NCBI RefSeq assembly: GCF_000516985.1
Contig: NW_006917094.1
Coordinates: 3,861,833 to 3,925,832 of the forward strand
Source: Pestalotiopsis fici W106-1
Lineage: Eukaryota; Ascomycota; Sordariomycetes; Amphisphaeriales; Sporocadaceae
Length of the DNA stretch: 64,000 nucleotides
Direction of reading: 5' to 3'
The translations under genes and the position numbers were made by a program. Positions 10,462-21,281 of the stretch are shown one piece after another (within the stretch, counting starts at the first letter, position 1; each line of letters opens with the position of its first letter). The notes beneath the pieces were generated by a model. The model worked only from the letters and a program-made list of their open reading frames with translations. It searched no databases and had not been told where the DNA came from.

Positions 10462-10812
10462 AATAGAATGGCGCCTTGGAGCCAGAGTATACTTTGGGTA
10501 CGAGACCGACTGTGACTGAAGAATACTTATATGGAACAGTCATAAAGTAGAGAATAAGAAGAAACGTGGGTGGACTTGTATCACCGCATTATCATGTGAC
10601 AACACAGCCAGAACATAAAATGATTCGAGGCTTGGCGTGAACCTTTGATGTCATTGAGGCAAAGCTGTGGAAGAACTCGTCAATGAAACCTTCTAAACCC
10701 ATCATGGCGTATATTCACCATATCGGAAATGGCGATGCAAATTCAAACCCCCGAACGCCTGGCTATGCATTAAGAAAAGGCTTCTTCCTTTAGACCAACA
10801 ATGTAAGCTAGA
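10462..10812. other. Convergent 3' flanks
   Basis: About 350 bp between the convergent reductase and sds22 genes. Only 3' UTR sequence is expected; nothing else was seen. Confidence 0.5.
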
Positions 10813-12096
10813 TCACGATGTCCTGACGAAAGCTGTGATCCAAGTCAGCTTCTACAAGAGTTTTCATGAAAAGAACAGATATTGTAGCACTTACTGGCGT
10901 CAATCTGCTGCACTTGCGGTAGAGCAAGTCGGACCTTGTTCCTGTATAGCGCTGGCTGGCGCAGCTGCAGAGGGTTGCCCTCGAAATAGACCGTCGTTAG
11001 ATTCTCCTTGTCCTTGAGAGCACGTTCGACGTCGGCAAAATCCCCAATTTGGTTGTAGCTTGCCCAAAATTCTTCGATCTCTTTGAGACTCTCAAGGCCT
11101 TTTAGGCTTTGGATCATGTTATTGGAAACATCCACGACCTTCAGGTTGGGGTTTCCATCCAGACCCTCCAAACTTTCCAACGCGTTGTGTGAGATGTAAA
11201 GCTCCTCAAGCTGTGGCGCTTGACGGAGAGGTGTTAGGTCCTTTATCCTGTTGGACTGGATGCTTAGTAATCTCAGCTTGGGCAAACCAGACAAGCCCTT
11301 GATCTCGGTGATCTTGTTCTTGGCCAACCAGAGCTCTTCCAGGTTCTTAAGAGTGTCGAGGTTCTTGATCTCCCTAATCCTGTTTGATCCCAACTCAACC
11401 TGACGCAGGTTCACCAGAGTTTCTAGACCCTCAATCTTACTGATCTTGTTTGCCACGAAAAATAGATCTTTGAGCTTTGTCAAGTGGTCAATGTGCTTGA
11501 TGTGCTTAATCTTGTTGAAACTGAGATCCAACGTTGTGAGGTTTGTCAAATCCTCCAAGCCTCTGATGTGCGCAATGAGGTTGTCGTAAAAATCCAGCTC
11601 TTCGAGAGTAGGGCCAAGCGGGGACAGGCCTTCGATATGCTGAACGAGGTTTTGGCGGAGGCATAGGCGAGTGACTTGCTTGAAGCGTTCGAGATGCAAA
11701 GCGGGAATGTTTCCAATACGTGATTGTATGAGGGCAATATCCTCGGTCTCGGGGTCTTCATCGTTGAGCAGATCTATAAGACGGAGCAGATTAGTCACAT
11801 GCAGGGGGGAAGTAGGAATAGGCAGCGATTTGATTTCACAAGAGCTCACCTTCGTCGGCGGCCAATTCTTCGCCTGGCAAGACATTCTCGTCGTCTGAGT
11901 ATTCCGGGTCCGACAGAGCCTCAGGGTTTTGTATGAGAGCGGCACGGTCGACACGGAGCTTGCCATCCCAGCCTTTGCTATCTGTCAGGGCTGGGCTGGC
12001 GTTGCCATCGCCGCGTTCCGAATGAGCCTCGTCCTCTACCAGTTCGATGTGGCGGCTGGGCGACTGCGGAACATTCTCTTCAGTAGTTGCAGGCAT
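10813..12096 (-). CDS. sds22: Protein phosphatase 1 regulatory subunit Sds22
   Basis: Three exons (12096-11850, 11773-10895, 10832-10813) give 381 residues. The N-terminal 85 residues are acidic and Ser-rich. About eleven 22-residue leucine-rich repeats of the SDS22 type follow (LTTLDLSFNKIKHIKHIDHL, LVNLRQVELGSNRIREIKNL, LEELWLAKNKITEIKG), then an LRR cap. The 20-nt last exon restores the conserved C terminus IDATFVRTS. Family knowledge: Sds22 binds the catalytic subunit of PP1 (Glc7/Dis2/BimG) in the nucleus and helps its maturation and mitotic function. Each repeat keeps the LxxLxLxxNxI pattern and nothing is missing. Repeat order and C terminus make the identification firm. Confidence 0.95.
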
Positions 12097-12593
12097 GATG
12101 GCGCAGTTGATGGTCGATATCGAGGGTATCGTTGAATCAGCTCCCGCGAGTTTGGAAATAGTACCAAAAAGAGACGAGAAGTTGTAGTAGTAGAAGTAGA
12201 AGAAGAAGAGTGCTTGAATGCCAGGTTTTTGGGTTGCTCCAGTCTTGATGTGACCTGATCAATCACTTGTCGCTCGACGCGGGGCACACCTGTGATTACA
12301 TACCACCCATGGATGGACGCAAGGGTTTGCTGGACGCGCAGGGCCCAGGGCTCAGGGTCGGTGGGACAAGACTGTCAACAGCGGGGTACCTTGCCAAAAG
12401 GCGCTATAATGCAGCACTAGAATTTCATGCGTTGGCGCTAGAATCTTAAACGCAAGAGGTAAGATTTTGCTTATTATGCCAAGTCTTCCGGAAAGAGGAA
12501 TATTTAAAATATATCTGTATTAGCGTAACTTGTACTAGACATGCATGCTTTCAGACTGATGGAATAGTTATGAGGCTTTTCAAAACCTAGAAA
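12097..12593. other. Intergenic, about 0.5 kb
   Basis: Lies upstream of sds22 and downstream of the GH79 gene, both minus strand. It holds a TTC/GAA-rich stretch near 12180-12215 on the sds22 promoter side. No ORF is supported. Confidence 0.4.
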
Positions 12594-14165
12594 CTATAGT
12601 TCCACCAGGATCGCCTCACTACCTCTGATGTTCACAATCTTGCTTGCTGATACTTTTTCAATCGTCAAATTTCCGCTTGCATCTCCATACTTGAAAGATT
12701 GACCAGCCCACAAAACCTGGCTTGTATCCTGCTCATCCACGGACGGGGCTGTAAGTCTCTTTACTGAAGCAGATGCATTTCCCGCTGGGAGAAACTCGGA
12801 AATGTCCAAGTTGATAGTAAAATCGCTCGTCGAGTTGGAATAGTATGGCTCCAGATTCAAGAGGATGATTTTCGAAAGTTTGTCGTCGACATAAGTAGCA
12901 TAGGCTGAGAAGCGATCCTGATCGACGCCCTGAGCAGCCTCCAGAGATAATACGCGCGTCTTGGGCTGGGCAAATACTTCAGCTAGGAACAACATGGCAG
13001 CGTAGCTAGGCAGGGCACGAGCTTCTCCCCATTTGTCGCTATCACGAGGATAAACCCAACTGTAGGCAGAGTAGCCCGGCGTGTTGGTCTGCGTGCTGCT
13101 CTGGAGCACCAGGGTGGCGCCTTGATGCAAATGGACCGAGGACGCATTGAGTGTGGCATACGTGAGCTCGGTGTCAATGACCCATAGCGCCTGCGTGAAT
13201 GTGTCCGTGACATTGGGCTTGCCCGAACACGCCACGGAATTGAACTCTCCCATGATCCATTGCTTGCCCGATTCAAGCGCTGCTGTTGCAGAGGGTAGAA
13301 CCCTCTCGACAGCAAATGTAATGATACGGGTGTGGTTCAATAGATTCTCAATGGTCGATATCGCGGCGCCAGCAGCGCTACAGGTGTTGTACACGTAGGA
13401 GTGTATAGAATATTGCTGCACCTGGTTCTCGGAGTCTATCCCAGCGGGGATGATGTTGACAGGTCGAATCTGAATACTTGCATCGTCCGTGGTGGCAGAC
13501 GACGCCACCCATCTTGTATCCGGAAACGCTATATTCTCCTCCTCTGCAGCTGTATCAATAGCCTGATCGATACTTGCTGTCCAGTTCTTCCACTGCGAGA
13601 CATAGTTGTCTGTGCTGTAATTCCATCGAGTTGACGGGTACCAGTTGGGCTCGTTACCAAGCTCAAAGGACTTGACCCTCTCAGCTTGATATTTCACCGA
13701 GGCAACCGCCAAGTCCTGAGCAATTTGTAGGCTGTCATTGCCAAAATTGAGCGTCGAAATAAACAAGACCTCGTCTGGGAAATTTGCCCAGCTCTCATAG
13801 TAAGCAGGACCAACTGTGGTGCGATACACTTCGCCAGCTGTGCCCATTGTACGTACCGGATCTCCGCCGTTGCTGTCGAAAATCATACTGTCCATGGTGT
13901 TGCCGCCTGGGCGGATAATGGGTTGCCCCCCACGCTCTACTATATTTGAAATGAGCTTCATGTAGAGCTCATTGGGCTCGCTTGCATTTCCAACAAACTC
14001 TACCCAAAAGGCTGGCTCAATGGAAAGGGGCGAGAATGACGGCAAGTGCTCAATGGAAGCCCCGGCCAAGGATGTCGGCGCGTTGAGCTTGAGTACATCA
14101 GCGGCTGAGCCCAGGCCTGCGAGAAAGGCCATGGCAATTGGCGATACCGAGAATTTGCTGGCCAT
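12594..14165 (-). CDS. Secreted GH79 beta-glucuronidase-like glycoside hydrolase
   Basis: One minus-strand ORF of 523 residues without introns. Residues 1-21 form a signal peptide (hydrophobic AMAFLAGLGSAA). The family signature is clear: RPGGNTMDSM at about 85-94, the general acid/base in FELGNEPNWY (Glu172) and the predicted nucleophile in WIMGEFNSVACSG (Glu307), followed by a beta-sandwich C-terminal domain. GH79 enzymes remove glucuronic acid or its 4-O-methyl form from glycans such as arabinogalactan side chains. More than ten NxS/T sequons (NYS, NWT, NHT, NAS, NST) suggest heavy glycosylation. The exact substrate cannot be set from sequence. A possible TATA element (CATATAAATA on the minus strand) lies about 95 bp upstream of the start. 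Confidence 0.88.
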   Translation of the reverse strand: MASKFSVSPIAMAFLAGLGSAADVLKLNAPTSLAGASIEHLPSFSPLSIEPAFWVEFVGNASEPNELYMKLISNIVERGGQPIIRPGGNTMDSMIFDSNGGDPVRTMGTAGEVYRTTVGPAYYESWANFPDEVLFISTLNFGNDSLQIAQDLAVASVKYQAERVKSFELGNEPNWYPSTRWNYSTDNYVSQWKNWTASIDQAIDTAAEEENIAFPDTRWVASSATTDDASIQIRPVNIIPAGIDSENQVQQYSIHSYVYNTCSAAGAAISTIENLLNHTRIITFAVERVLPSATAALESGKQWIMGEFNSVACSGKPNVTDTFTQALWVIDTELTYATLNASSVHLHQGATLVLQSSTQTNTPGYSAYSWVYPRDSDKWGEARALPSYAAMLFLAEVFAQPKTRVLSLEAAQGVDQDRFSAYATYVDDKLSKIILLNLEPYYSNSTSDFTINLDISEFLPAGNASASVKRLTAPSVDEQDTSQVLWAGQSFKYGDASGNLTIEKVSASKIVNIRGSEAILVEL

Positions 14166-15125
14166 TATAAATTACAGGCTCATGTAGTATTTTAATTTCT
14201 CGAGTCCTGATTTAGTGACCAACTACGTATCAATAGGCTGACCCAATGCTTGTGTATTTATATGTCGAGGAGGTGAGCGGAGAAAGAAACCACCCGGGGA
14301 GTATAGAGAATGCTGAGGATCCAATGATGGCAATTCCTGACCGAGTAATAGTCTTCCAGTATAAACGCACCAATACGTTTGCAACTCTTGGGGCAAAGTG
14401 TTTACCCAGACGACGAGCATCATTCAAAATAAATTTTCCGGTGGCTAATTGTCGATATAAATTGGTTTCCACCAATATATTCTGTGCTTACCCCTCGTTC
14501 GCCTGCCTCGCCAATGCATTGGCTATGTCAATATCACAGGATCTTTGTGTGTCATTGTCATGGTGGACGTGGACCATGGTTCCTGACGGTTTGATCAGTC
14601 AATCCCGCCAGTTGGCAATCTATATAGTATGTGCCACCGATTAGATATTGCCAGAGCTCCGATTCCATGGATCATCGTAGTCGCTGTCCGAGGTTAGTTG
14701 TCGAACTTGCAATTCAAGACAGGTGCAGATCCCGCCAGCCAAGTCACTGGGGTTGGTGGCACCTTGAGGCTTGGATACATCAATTCTTATGCAAATTAAA
14801 AGCAAAACCTGAGGTAGATACTACATCAAGGTACTAACCGGTAGGTACCTAGCTTTTTAGCGCAGCCCCGAAATAGAGGAATCCCTTCACAACACACTGG
14901 CCTTTTCAAGGGTCTTTAGTGGCTCAAACTATAAACTGCACCTAACGAGCTCTTCAAATGTTCACCCTACCAATTTCAACATTACCTAACCCTACCCGAA
15001 ATATAGTCCGTCCCTCACAGCAAACGCCTAAGCATCATCATCAAGATGCCCAAATGCTCGTGATGATGCTGTCACCCTTTATTCATGAGACCTTTTCAGA
15101 AAGATAACAACACTTTGGCCCCAGG
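14166..15125. promoter_or_regulatory. Divergent promoter region of GH79 and BEM46-like genes
   Basis: About 0.96 kb shared by two divergent genes. A GGCTAAT motif at 14443-14449 is about 280 bp from the GH79 start and matches GGC(A/T)4 sites of xylanase regulators. A TATATAAATT-like stretch near 14454-14463 and a minus-strand TATA-like element near 14257-14266 are also visible. All are suggestive only. Confidence 0.4.
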
Positions 15126-16364
15126 ATGCACTCCATTCGCCAGCGCGCCGTGACAGCGCTGCATATCAGACCCGTTGTTCAATCACCACTCACCACGCCT
15201 CCTCCTCCTCGCATTGTGTCCATCACATGCAGGCGGCACTTTCACCTCGAGGGTCTCGCTCTCGCCCCACTTTACTTTGGCGGCCTCTTCGTCGCGCTCT
15301 GGACGTGGAAGTGCTGCATGCTGGTCACGTTCCAGAATAAAATCATTTACATGCCGGGCCTGCCGCCAAACGCCCGCTCGGAAAAGATCGAGGACTACGC
15401 CAGCCGCTGTGCGGGCATCTCCTGGCGCGAGGAGAGGATTCGTGCCGCCGATGGTAAAGATCTGGCTCTCTGCGTTGCCGACGTTGATGCCGGACGGGGA
15501 CATGGCACAAAAGTTCAAGAACCAGACGTGAATTTCTATATTTTATATTTTCAGGGTCCGCATCTAATTGCCCTCTTTTTGTCTGCTGGCCAGTGGCAGA
15601 TTCTTGTAGAAGGAAGAAAGAGCTGAAATCAAGTAACAGGTAATGCATCGTCCACCCCACCGCGGCTTCCAGACATCTCGTCAACCTTGGCAATGCTGAA
15701 GAGGAATTTGCATGATGATTCGAGAAGCGTCAGACTGACCTTTGTCTGTCTGAGCTACCGCGGCTACTGGACCTCAAAGGGTCGGCCCACCGAGAAGGGC
15801 ATTAGACTCGATGCTTTATCAGCTCTGGACTGGATATCGCGGCAACATCGAAATGGTAAAAATATCGACAGCAAAGCCCTGGCTATCCCAACGGACAGAA
15901 CTGGCAGGCTTGTGCTTTGGGGCCAGTCCATCGGCGCCGGTGTGGCTACAAATTTGGCAGCCGAGGCTTCGGTGCCACAGAACCTCGAGTTGGACTCCAT
16001 CATCCTCGAAACGCCCTTTACGTCCATTCGTGCCATGCTCGAGGTGTTGTATCCACAGAAATGGCTCCCCTATAAATACCTGTGGCCATTTCTGCGTAAT
16101 CAGCTGGACAGCTGGAAGAATTTTGGCTTGATATCAGAGAGGTATTACAAGGGCAAGGCAAGGCCGAGAATGCTCATACTTGAGGCGGCCAAGGACGAAC
16201 TCGTGCCTGCAGCCTTGAGCCAGAAACTATATGATAGAGCCGAAGCTCTGGAGATACCCGTTGAGAGAAAAGCTGTCGAAAGTGCATTTCACAACGATAC
16301 CATGTTTAGAGCAGAAGGGCGAAGGGCAGTCTCCGATTTTCTCGCGAGGCGCATTCGCGAATAA
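15126..16364 (+). CDS. BEM46/ABHD-type alpha/beta hydrolase, membrane-anchored
   Basis: Two exons (15126-15555, 15640-16364) give 384 residues. The N-terminal region is basic, with one membrane helix at about residues 42-62 (LAPLYFGGLFVALWTW). An alpha/beta hydrolase domain follows: the LSYRGYWTSKG oxyanion-side segment near 182, the nucleophile elbow GQSIGAG with Ser240, a likely acid Asp in LEAAKDELVP, and a His in SAFHNDTMF near the end. All three triad members are present. Related BEM46/ABHD12/ABHD13 proteins are membrane-bound serine hydrolases; fungal Bem46 proteins localise to ER or cell periphery and affect polarity and auxin-related metabolism in some species. The substrate is unknown. 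The 84-nt intron interrupts the early hydrolase fold and splices in frame. Confidence 0.8.
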
Positions 16365-16630
16365 CATGCAGGAAAGTGTCTTGAGCAATACAATTGCAGT
16401 TTGCCTTGACCAGTGTCCTCAAATATAGGTCAATAATTACGAGTGCTGTACAGCACTCCGATTGCCTTATAAGAGGTTGCGTTAGACCAACTCACGGAAC
16501 AAGGACTCCTCGTCATGAGTTTGATTATGTAAAGGCCAGATAGTAGCCACAAATTGAGTGGTCGCACTAGGGACTCACGAGAATTGCGTAATCAACAATA
16601 TTGGTGGCACAAATCCGCCTGTCTTATCAT

Positions 16631-18454
16631 TTACTTCTCCGGAATCAGGAGTGCTTGTAGTCTAAAACCCTGTATCACAGTAAGAGTTTAGTCATGCATC
16701 AAATTTAATGCCAAAGCGGAATCACTTACATCAAACGAAGCTCTGACTCTCTGCAAGCCATCCTTTGCAGCCGTCTTGAGCGGCGCCACGGACAGAGCTT
16801 CCGGCTGGCCTGCCCAGTCCAAGTATTCAGATACCACGTTCTTGCCTTCAGCCAAGGCCAAGGCCCGAAATCCGCACTCGTCAGTGGCACAGTGAAACCC
16901 GGCCAGGCAGCCGCTCAGAATGGGCAAGTACTCTTCCGAGTTGCGCATGATATACCCCAGCTCCACGTCATCCACGCCTTGAAATACAAAGCGCAAGCCC
17001 GTGATATATCTTGCCCCGAAGAAGTCAATAAAGGAGACGTAAACACCAGTCACTATGGCGCCAACCGGTAATTCGGCTTCCGCACGGTATACGACCCTTC
17101 TAATCTCGCCAAATACAATGGGGGCCTGCAGCTTGGCGGTGCGACAGATCTTCCAGTCGGCATCGAGAGCAGCACCGGCGTCCTCACCGGAGCCGGTCCA
17201 CCGCCAGTCCGGCCCGCCCTTGAGCTCGCTCATGCCCCACCGAATATGGTCGATGGCGTCGGCAAGGGGCCGAATAGTCGAGGTCCACAGGCGGAGCCGA
17301 TTGCGCTCGCCGAGGCCGACGCGATTATACTTGAGCCGTATCTTGAGCTGCCAGTACAATCGACGCCAGTCGGTACCACGCATCTCGGCGGCTGGCAGTA
17401 GGAAGGCGTCGAAAAAGACGGCCATCTCTCGGCCCGGCCAAAACCGTGATTGGAAAAAGTGCTGCGTCAACGGCGTGGACGCCAGAGCCCGCGACGCGAG
17501 ACGCAAGGCCGCTGCGTCTGCCGACTTCATGTAGCACAGCAGCATCTCCTTTAATTCGGGCGGCAGGACTCTAAAAAGATCCCTCGCCCCTGGCGTCGCC
17601 ACCCCCGACACCTGACGATCCGGTTCGGTGGTGTTGCCGTCGTCTCTGTTCTGTGCTGCGGGCGAAGTCACTATGCGGTTTTGAAGCACTAGTCTTTCCA
17701 GCTCGGGAACCCTGAAGGGATTCGAAAAGGTACTCGGTATGACTAGGTTGCTATTCCGGCCGAGAAGAACAAAGTGCTCGCCCCGGGCCTGGTCGCGCAT
17801 GGTGCCCATGTACAGGCCACCATAATTGTGGCCCCAGTTGGGAAGCTCGCTGCCGCAGGGGACGGAACAGAGGATCCTCCAGAGCACGGCAATGTCGACC
17901 TCGGACGGCTTCAAGGCCTGCTCTAGGACGGACCAGCACGCCTCGTGAAAGAGAAAGCCCCAGGCATAGTCGTACTGCTCGTGGGTCGGGACTTCGGGGC
18001 CCGGCGGTTTGATATCGCGGATCCGCACGAGTTGTGCCGGTCCAGTCTGGTTACCAAACGCTGTCAGGTCCAACCCCTGCGCGTTCTCATCAGAAATAAC
18101 AACATCGTCCCAGCGCTCCTCTGTGCGCGCCGGCAGGTAGTTGTCTATTTGGTGGTGCCTGTGGAAGCCGACGCCGGACAGCCGTGGTGGTTCGTGCGAG
18201 TCCCGCGGCCCGACCGCATAGACGGCCCGGTAATAGGGCGCCCACACGTTGTCAGGGTCAGCGTTGAAGTGTGGCGAGACAAAACCGCAGAAACCACAAG
18301 TCAACTTGCTCACAGGCAACAGCTGGGGATTGTTGGCTGCGGCTGCCATGACTGATGCCTTCTCTGCTTTTTGTTGCCTTGGACCTTGAACCCCGATTTC
18401 CTTTCGTGTTCCTTTTCCTTGCCCTTGCTGCTTATTGTGACACCTTTCGAGCAT
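16631..18454 (-). CDS. F-box-like protein of the DUF7600 type
   Basis: The main exon 18454-16730 joins a 39-nt last exon 16669-16631 (intron donor GTAAGT) to give 587 residues ending FDGFRLQALLIPEK. Without splicing the frame runs into a poor 13-codon tail, so the short exon is preferred. A second start at 18349 (MAAAANNPQLL) would give 552 residues and may be the real one, because the first 35 residues are low-complexity. An N-terminal CGFCGF pair precedes a globular region with DYAWGFLFHEACWSVLEQAL. An F-box-like helix cluster lies near residues 290-340 (DLFRVLPPELKEMLLCYMKS). The C-terminal half resembles fungal DUF7600 proteins. F-box proteins recruit substrates to SCF ubiquitin ligases; here that role is inferred only. 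Confidence 0.7.
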
Positions 18455-19441
18455 GAAACGAAAGGGAGCGGCATATGGGATGAACAGGCACTGGTGATCA
18501 GGTCATGTTGTTGATAGTCCAGGGCTGCACCGCCACCCTAATTGCGGCGTTGCATATGTTGCGGTTTTGTGGTTTGTGACCAGCCAGTGACCAAATCGGT
18601 GGTGCCTGACCAGCCTGAGAGGTCTGCTCTGCGTGCCGGGGCGGGCGGGGATCTAGGATCGGCATTCGGGCCCACTAATAAAGGTATTCCCTCTAAACAC
18701 TCCAAAGTAGGTATGTACCAAAGTTTACATCCTCTAAAGATTTTCTCCATTGTAAACTTCTTCAACTTTCATTATAGCCACTCCCGGCTCATGTGATTTT
18801 TACAGTCGTTCATCTCCCGGCCCGGGTCAACCATACCCTCATTCTACGGTGGTGTCATTTTCGGATCACCCCCAACTCATGCAAGCAAAAGCTGCGACAC
18901 TTTTGGTTACATGACCGCGGCAAAGAAGTGTGACCCAGATGGCTTTCAATTGGCTGCCATTGTCAAAATCTCTTGGTATCATTCGATGTCATTCGATAAA
19001 AGCTTGACATGATTTTCGACAAGTCAAAGGCAGGACTTGACAGAGGGCAGGCAATAATTATCATCACAGAAATCGAAAGCAGACTGTCGCTCAACACACG
19101 CCCACTGAAACATTTTGAATACATTGAATATCTGTAGATTTTGACACAAGAAACGCTGAAAAGTAAATACTGTATAACTATGGCCGCCTTGACCAAGCAA
19201 TAACCGTGTCCCTCGAATATGAAATGATTGTAGCACGTAAGGAAGCTTGCCACACGCAACTATACATATATGTTGTAAGCACAAAGAAGCCCACCCCCTT
19301 CATGGCAGTCGGGATTTTCGCGCCCAAATGAGATCTCATGGCATATTTATTGAAGCAAGGTGCATCTTCTCATTAGAGTATGAGCGCTTCCAAAATGGGT
19401 ATATGCAAGAATATCGCAACCACGAACTAATATACGCACAA
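18455..19441. other. Intergenic, about 1 kb
   Basis: Upstream of the F-box gene and downstream of noxA (both minus). No ORF is supported and no clear repeat was seen. Confidence 0.4.
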
Positions 19442-21281
19442 CTAGAAGTGTTCCTTCCAGAATCGGAAGTTGACCTCCCGTACTGTTGCGGCCTTGGCTG
19501 CCTTCTTGATGTCACGTGCTAGAAAATAAAGTCAGCATTTGTTGTTCTTCATCAATGGACAAACATTTACTGACCAGCTGCAGAGGGACCACAGAAGTAA
19601 ACACCGACTGTGGTCTGCATGCTACCCTCCAAACCACTAATGTAGGTACGATCCATGATACCATCGCGCATCGTCTCAAACATTCGCTGGAAATCAGGTC
19701 GGCCAAAGTTGGTGCGTGCCTTGAGCTCAGTCAACGGGTCAACTTCAGCGCCCACCGAGTTGAGCACAATGTTCTGAGTGGTGTCCATGTCCAGCTTTTG
19801 GGTCAAGTATGTGTGGATCTTTAGGAATTCAACACCGCTGCTTCCGGGAACGCGGGCAGCCTCGCTACTCTGTTGCTCGAGAGATGACAGCAGAGTCTGG
19901 AACCATTCAAAAGAGCCAGTGTCCTTGCAGACCCAGATGAACTCGACACGGCGAAGTCGGGCGGGCGGGTTCGGGCTGTTGCGAAGGTGCCAAATGTTCT
20001 TCAAGATAGCGGCCCAAGGGGTCACACCGATACCAGTACCTATGAGCACAGCAATTTCATTGTCGAACACATCCTCGGCTGGTGCACCGTAAGGGCCATC
20101 AATTCGCAGCAGAGGCATCTGTTGACCATTCTGCAAAGCGACCTCGTACATTCCCATGGGGTCAACACCGTCGTACAGCTTGGCTTGAGCCGATCCAGCA
20201 CCAACAGCATCACCGAGAGCTCTAGTGAAGTCTCCAACCTGTCGGACATGTACGGACACGTAGGGGTCGTAAGGACACGACGTAATGGTGAAAGGGTGCC
20301 ATTGCCAGCCGGAAACAGACGGGACTTGCAAGAAAAGCCACTGCCCAGCCTTGTACTTGAAGGATGGCTTGTTGAATTGGATTTCGACGACGTCGTAAGG
20401 GTGGCGAACAACTCGTGTGATTTGTGTCGTACGCTTGGCGCGAATCTCGCGATACGTACGCTCAATCAGGTAGAAACCACCAGCCCAAAGCTCCCATCTC
20501 CATCCCAAGTAGCCGATGCAGTGGTTCCAGTAGTTGGCGCCCTCAAACGGAGAGAATGGCAGGGCAGTGTCACGGACGAAGCAACCAGTGGTGTGGGTAT
20601 ACAGACCGAGGAAGAACGGAATGAACAGGTGGTGAGTATACCAGAAGGTCTCGAAAGATTGCTGTCGAATGCGAGTGTGAGCAGTCGTGTACATGAGCAA
20701 CATGCAAAGAAGCATGACATGTCCTGTTATTCCACCAGCCTGAGTATAGTGGATTTGAATAGCTGTCACTGGACGGATCTGCGTCTTCTCAACATTGAAG
20801 AAGCTATTGGCTGTTAGATGAAGTTGCAAGATAGTAATGCTGCATTTCCACTTACTTGATGTAATGAGCTGAAGTATGGATAATGGTGAACAGCAGCATA
20901 GCATAGGCAACCTGTCGGTGAAACCAGAGATTCTCATCAAGCGGCAAGAACTTGAGCTTGGGTCGAACCCAACGCATAATGGTTCGACAGACCGGAAGTA
21001 AGATGATCATTCCATCGACCGAGAGGACTAGACCAGCTCCACGGGAGAGCCATACGGAATATTGGAGGGTGTTCAAACCAGCCAGCCTGATATCGGCTTC
21101 CTGTTTATACCTGCACCGGAAAATCAGTACTGCCGACTTTGAGTAGCCTAAAAGTTCTCGAAACCTACCATCCATAGGCAAAGATACCCCAGTGGAATGT
21201 CCAGAAGAGAAAGTGGAAGATCAATTTTGAAGCAGTGAACTGCTTCTTGATCAGCGTTCCTAAGCTCATGCCTCCGCTCAT
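19442..21281 (-). CDS. noxA: NADPH oxidase A (NoxA/Nox1)
   Basis: Four exons (21281-21169, 21110-20856, 20803-19575, 19518-19442) give 557 residues, the standard size of fungal NoxA. The N terminus MSGGMSLGTLIKKQFTASKL and the C terminus VREVNFRFWKEHF are characteristic. The ferric-reductase-like core has six membrane helices and the haem His residues (HRQVAYAML, HTSAHYI, HTRI, THHLFIPFF). The FAD site is WHPFTITS, the NADPH sites are GTGIGVTPWAAI and FIWVCKD, and a late CGP (VYFCGPSAA) completes the dehydrogenase domain. NoxA transfers electrons from NADPH across the membrane to make superoxide. With NoxR, Rac and Bem1 it acts in hyphal fusion, fruiting-body formation and tip polarity. No EF hands are present, as expected for NoxA rather than NoxC. 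All exon junctions join in phase. Confidence 0.96.
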